Source: Candidatus Sumerlaeota bacterium (GTDB taxonomy: Bacteria > Sumerlaeota > Sumerlaeia > SLMS01). Taken from it: a stretch of DNA of 8,166 bases. Positions 6,367 to 8,166 of the stretch are shown here, in pieces. The stretch's first letter is position 1. Each line of letters begins with the position of its first letter. Both the position numbers and the translations under genes were made by a program. The DNA is taken from assembly GCA_020850785.1 (NCBI GenBank), contig JADZDZ010000074.1:1-8166 (forward strand), given 5' to 3'. Under the pieces are notes generated by a model. That model was given only the letters and a program-made list of their open reading frames with translations, was not told the origin of the DNA and searched no databases.

Positions 6367-7157
6367 GATCTGAAATAGTCGGGAAGTGAAATGATCTGAT
6401 CCATCGCAATGCTCAATGGTGGGAAGAAAATTCCAATCCACCAGCCAAGAACTCCGAGAACGCTAAGCACCACAAGGATCATGAATCCATACTGATACAT
6501 GGATGCGTAGAGGTCGCGCAGTTTCGGTTGGTATTGCATGAACGTATGCCAAAGCACGTGCGACCCGTCCAGCGGAGGCACCGGCAGCATGTTGAAGATC
6601 GCGAGGATCAGATTAAGGATCACTCCGTAGCTGAGGAATCGCAGAAAATGGCCCATGGCGGAATCCTCCCCTCCCGCCAGCAGTTCCGCCGGCATCATGC
6701 GGACTGCCTGCAAACAAATCGCGAAGAAGATTGCCTGCAGCAGGTTGGAGAATGGCCCCGCCAGCGCAACAATCACCCCACAGCCTCGGCCACGCCGGAA
6801 GTTGGCGTTCATGATGGGAACGGGCTTTGCCCAACCGAACAGGAATGGGCTGCTCGAAAATGCCATCAGCACCGGCATCAGCACCGTGCCGATGGGATCC
6901 ATGTGCGCGATCGGATTCAGGGTCACCCGGCCCTGATAGCTGCTCGTCATGTCGCCGCCCCAACGCGCCGTGATTGCGTGGGCAAATTCGTGGAGGGTCA
7001 GCGCCGCCAGAAAGATCGGATATGTCAGGATGAAGAACCCTATTCTTTCCGCACTGATGTCCACGCTTTGCTGAAACCCCGCTGAAAACCTGAGAGATTG
7101 CCTGATTGTCCGCCGTCTGCGCGCCTGACGGTCAATCGGTTTCCCCCTGTGTGCCAT
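6363..7157 (-). CDS. Site-2 protease family (M50) membrane metalloprotease
   Basis: This 264-residue polytopic membrane zinc protease is of the short S2P-like type commonly found next to trpS. HEFAH at 56-60 gives the two zinc histidines and the catalytic Glu inside the first hydrophobic segment (about 39-62). NPIAHMDPIGT (81-91) and GWAKPVP (108-114) are motifs typical of this subgroup. AGPFSN (133-138) opens the next segment, and NMLPVPPLDG (189-198) carries the third ligand, D197. A final hydrophobic stretch covers about 222-246. The start at 7157 has AAGG 7 bases upstream, but it gives a strongly basic N-terminal extension (residues 10-23 rich in Arg). A GTG at 7064 would give a more usual N-terminus, though it lacks a well-placed Shine-Dalgarno. 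The gene is first in the minus-strand cluster and its stop overlaps the trpS start. The substrate is unknown. Confidence 0.92.
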   Translation of the reverse strand: MAHRGKPIDRQARRRRTIRQSLRFSAGFQQSVDISAERIGFFILTYPIFLAALTLHEFAHAITARWGGDMTSSYQGRVTLNPIAHMDPIGTVLMPVLMAFSSSPFLFGWAKPVPIMNANFRRGRGCGVIVALAGPFSNLLQAIFFAICLQAVRMMPAELLAGGEDSAMGHFLRFLSYGVILNLILAIFNMLPVPPLDGSHVLWHTFMQYQPKLRDLYASMYQYGFMILVVLSVLGVLGWWIGIFFPPLSIAMDQIISLPDYFRS

Positions 7158-7166
7158 CGGTTGGCC

Positions 7167-7194
7167 TTGTCGGCGTGCAAGTGATCATCATACT
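7167..7194 (+). promoter_or_regulatory. Weak sigma70-like promoter candidate for the lipoprotein gene
   Basis: TTGTCG (7167-7172) and CATACT (7189-7194) each match four of six consensus bases with a 16-base spacing. They sit in the 89-base spacer between the divergent M50 and lipoprotein genes, about 50 bases before the lipoprotein start. This is a by-eye match only. Confidence 0.22.
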
Positions 7195-7246
7195 TCCTTC
7201 CCGTCGGTGAGCGCATTGCCGGCGCATCCCCTGCGGAGCCCAACCC

Positions 7247-8014
7247 ATGCGGCGTCTTCAGCTTCTTCTCGTCCTCTGTGTCATTTCCCTGTTCGCCGTC
7301 GCATGCAAGCAGCGTCTGGAATTCATCACGGGCGCGCCCATTCAGACTCCCTACCGCGTCAACGATGGGGTGATCGCCTCCTTCCCCGATGAAATCAAGG
7401 AGCGTCTCTACAAGATCAAAGTCGGCGGCACCTTCGATGGAAAGGTGTATCAGGTTCCCGTGCAGGAAGCCTACGCTTCCGAACTGACCGCGCGCCTCAG
7501 CACCATGTTCACGCGCGGCGTCAGCGTCATCAACCAGAGCATCTACGATCAGATCACGCCGCTGAACGCGCCCCTTCCCGCATCACGCGATGAATCGCAG
7601 GAACGAAATCTGGATGAGGTGCTCGCGGATCTGCGCAAGAAGGAATCCGGTGAAAAGGATGCGCCGAAGAAGACCGAGGCGGAGCTCACGGAAGAAGCCT
7701 TCCGCGCCATGGACGTGAATTCCGTGCAGTCAAAAAACCATGCCTACCTTCTCAAGTTCGACGTCGCACTGCTTGGCATGGTGGAGGGCCGCGTTCGCAC
7801 CAGCTTCGTCGTACACCTCATTGATCGCCGCACCGGCAATGAACTGATGAAGAACCAATATCAGGGACGCAGCGAACGCTTCGTGCCAAAGCAGAGCGAG
7901 CGCACCAACGAACTCGAACTGCAGCGCCTTGTCCGCCAGTCGTTGTCCGGCGGCATGAGCCAGATGATGGATGACCTTGCCATCGCCACAGGGGCCACAG
8001 GCTCGAAACGATGA
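7247..8014 (+). CDS. Putative lipoprotein of unknown function
   Basis: I do not recognise this 255-residue protein. Residues 1-20 look like a lipoprotein signal: two Arg, a hydrophobic core (4-18) and a lipobox-like AVAC ending at C20, with Ala instead of the more usual Leu at -3. It should be lipid-anchored at the outer or inner membrane; Lys at +2 gives no reliable sorting hint. The body has two folded-looking parts, about 25-105 and 160-247, joined by a charged Glu/Lys/Asp-rich linker (about 112-151) that is probably helical or disordered. The second part has alternating hydrophobic patterning that suggests beta-strands (166-193), then an amphipathic helix (about 222-246). GGAG lies 8 bases before the start. 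Its stop overlaps the start of a pseudouridine synthase gene (ATGA), so the two are expected to be coupled in one transcript. Confidence 0.82.
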   Translation: MRRLQLLLVLCVISLFAVACKQRLEFITGAPIQTPYRVNDGVIASFPDEIKERLYKIKVGGTFDGKVYQVPVQEAYASELTARLSTMFTRGVSVINQSIYDQITPLNAPLPASRDESQERNLDEVLADLRKKESGEKDAPKKTEAELTEEAFRAMDVNSVQSKNHAYLLKFDVALLGMVEGRVRTSFVVHLIDRRTGNELMKNQYQGRSERFVPKQSERTNELELQRLVRQSLSGGMSQMMDDLAIATGATGSKR

Positions 8015-8166
8015 CCGACAGCGCACCCGCGCCGGAAGCCAGCCAGCCACTTCTTCCCCCACGGCTTGTTGTCCCCCCGGAGGCCGTCGGCATGCGGCTG
8101 GACACCTGGCTTTCGCGCCGCCCCGGATCGCCTTCGCGCAATCGCGTTCAGCAACTCGTGAAGGAC
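8011..8166 (+). CDS. RluA/RluD-family pseudouridine synthase, partial (only N-terminus in window)
   Basis: Only 52 residues are present before the right edge. After a Pro/Ala-rich leader (1-26), the sequence from GMRLDTWL (27-34) through PSRNRVQQLVKD (41-52) matches the start of an S4 RNA-binding domain, in the arrangement found at the N-terminus of RluA/RluD-type 23S rRNA pseudouridine synthases. The catalytic domain with its essential Asp is off the window, so the enzyme class is inferred from the S4 pattern; other S4 proteins remain possible. The start overlaps the stop of the lipoprotein gene by ATGA. No separate promoter is possible in that overlap, although one inside the upstream gene cannot be excluded. 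Confidence 0.72.
   Translation, partial: MTDSAPAPEASQPLLPPRLVVPPEAVGMRLDTWLSRRPGSPSRNRVQQLVKD

Overview
The window is an ordinary, densely coded stretch of bacterial chromosome. It is GC-rich by eye, with no IS element, CRISPR array, tRNA or rRNA seen. Signal peptides and a lipoprotein signal suggest a diderm bacterium. A propionaldehyde/acetaldehyde dehydrogenase with a microcompartment-targeting N-terminus and a TrpRS with an iron-sulfur cysteine set would fit a Planctomycetes/Verrucomicrobia-type lineage or a relative such as Sumerlaeota. That placement is inference only. Shine-Dalgarno use is mixed: the two M50 genes, the SMP-30 gene and the lipoprotein have one; the carbonic anhydrase, glycosyltransferase-like, trpS and aldehyde dehydrogenase genes do not.

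Layout. Bases 1-496 (minus) hold the N-terminal 165 residues of a site-2-protease-type membrane metallopeptidase (HELGH), running off the left edge. A 126-base divergent spacer separates it from a plus-strand pair: a gamma-class carbonic anhydrase-like left-handed beta-helix protein (623-1159) and a polytopic GT39/ArnT-like membrane glycosyltransferase candidate (1169-2752). That pair meets a minus-strand cluster end to end, with only 2 bases between the stop codons.

The minus-strand cluster, in transcription order, is a second M50 protease (7157-6363), tryptophanyl-tRNA synthetase (6366-5356, ATGA overlap), a secreted SMP-30/gluconolactonase-like beta-propeller (5315-4371) and a PduP/EutE-type CoA-acylating aldehyde dehydrogenase (4230-2755). 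The M50-trpS pairing is a recognised gene neighbourhood. The following two genes look like a metabolic addition, and the 140-base gap before the dehydrogenase may hold its own promoter.

An 89-base divergent spacer then leads to a plus-strand pair: a lipoprotein of unknown function (7247-8014), overlapping by ATGA the start of an RluA/RluD-family pseudouridine synthase (8011 onward), cut by the right edge after the beginning of its S4 domain.

I do not see a wholly new system. The two points most worth following are the aldehyde dehydrogenase carrying an encapsulation peptide with no shell gene nearby, and the probable [4Fe-4S]-binding TrpRS. No gene-free stretch exceeds 140 bases.
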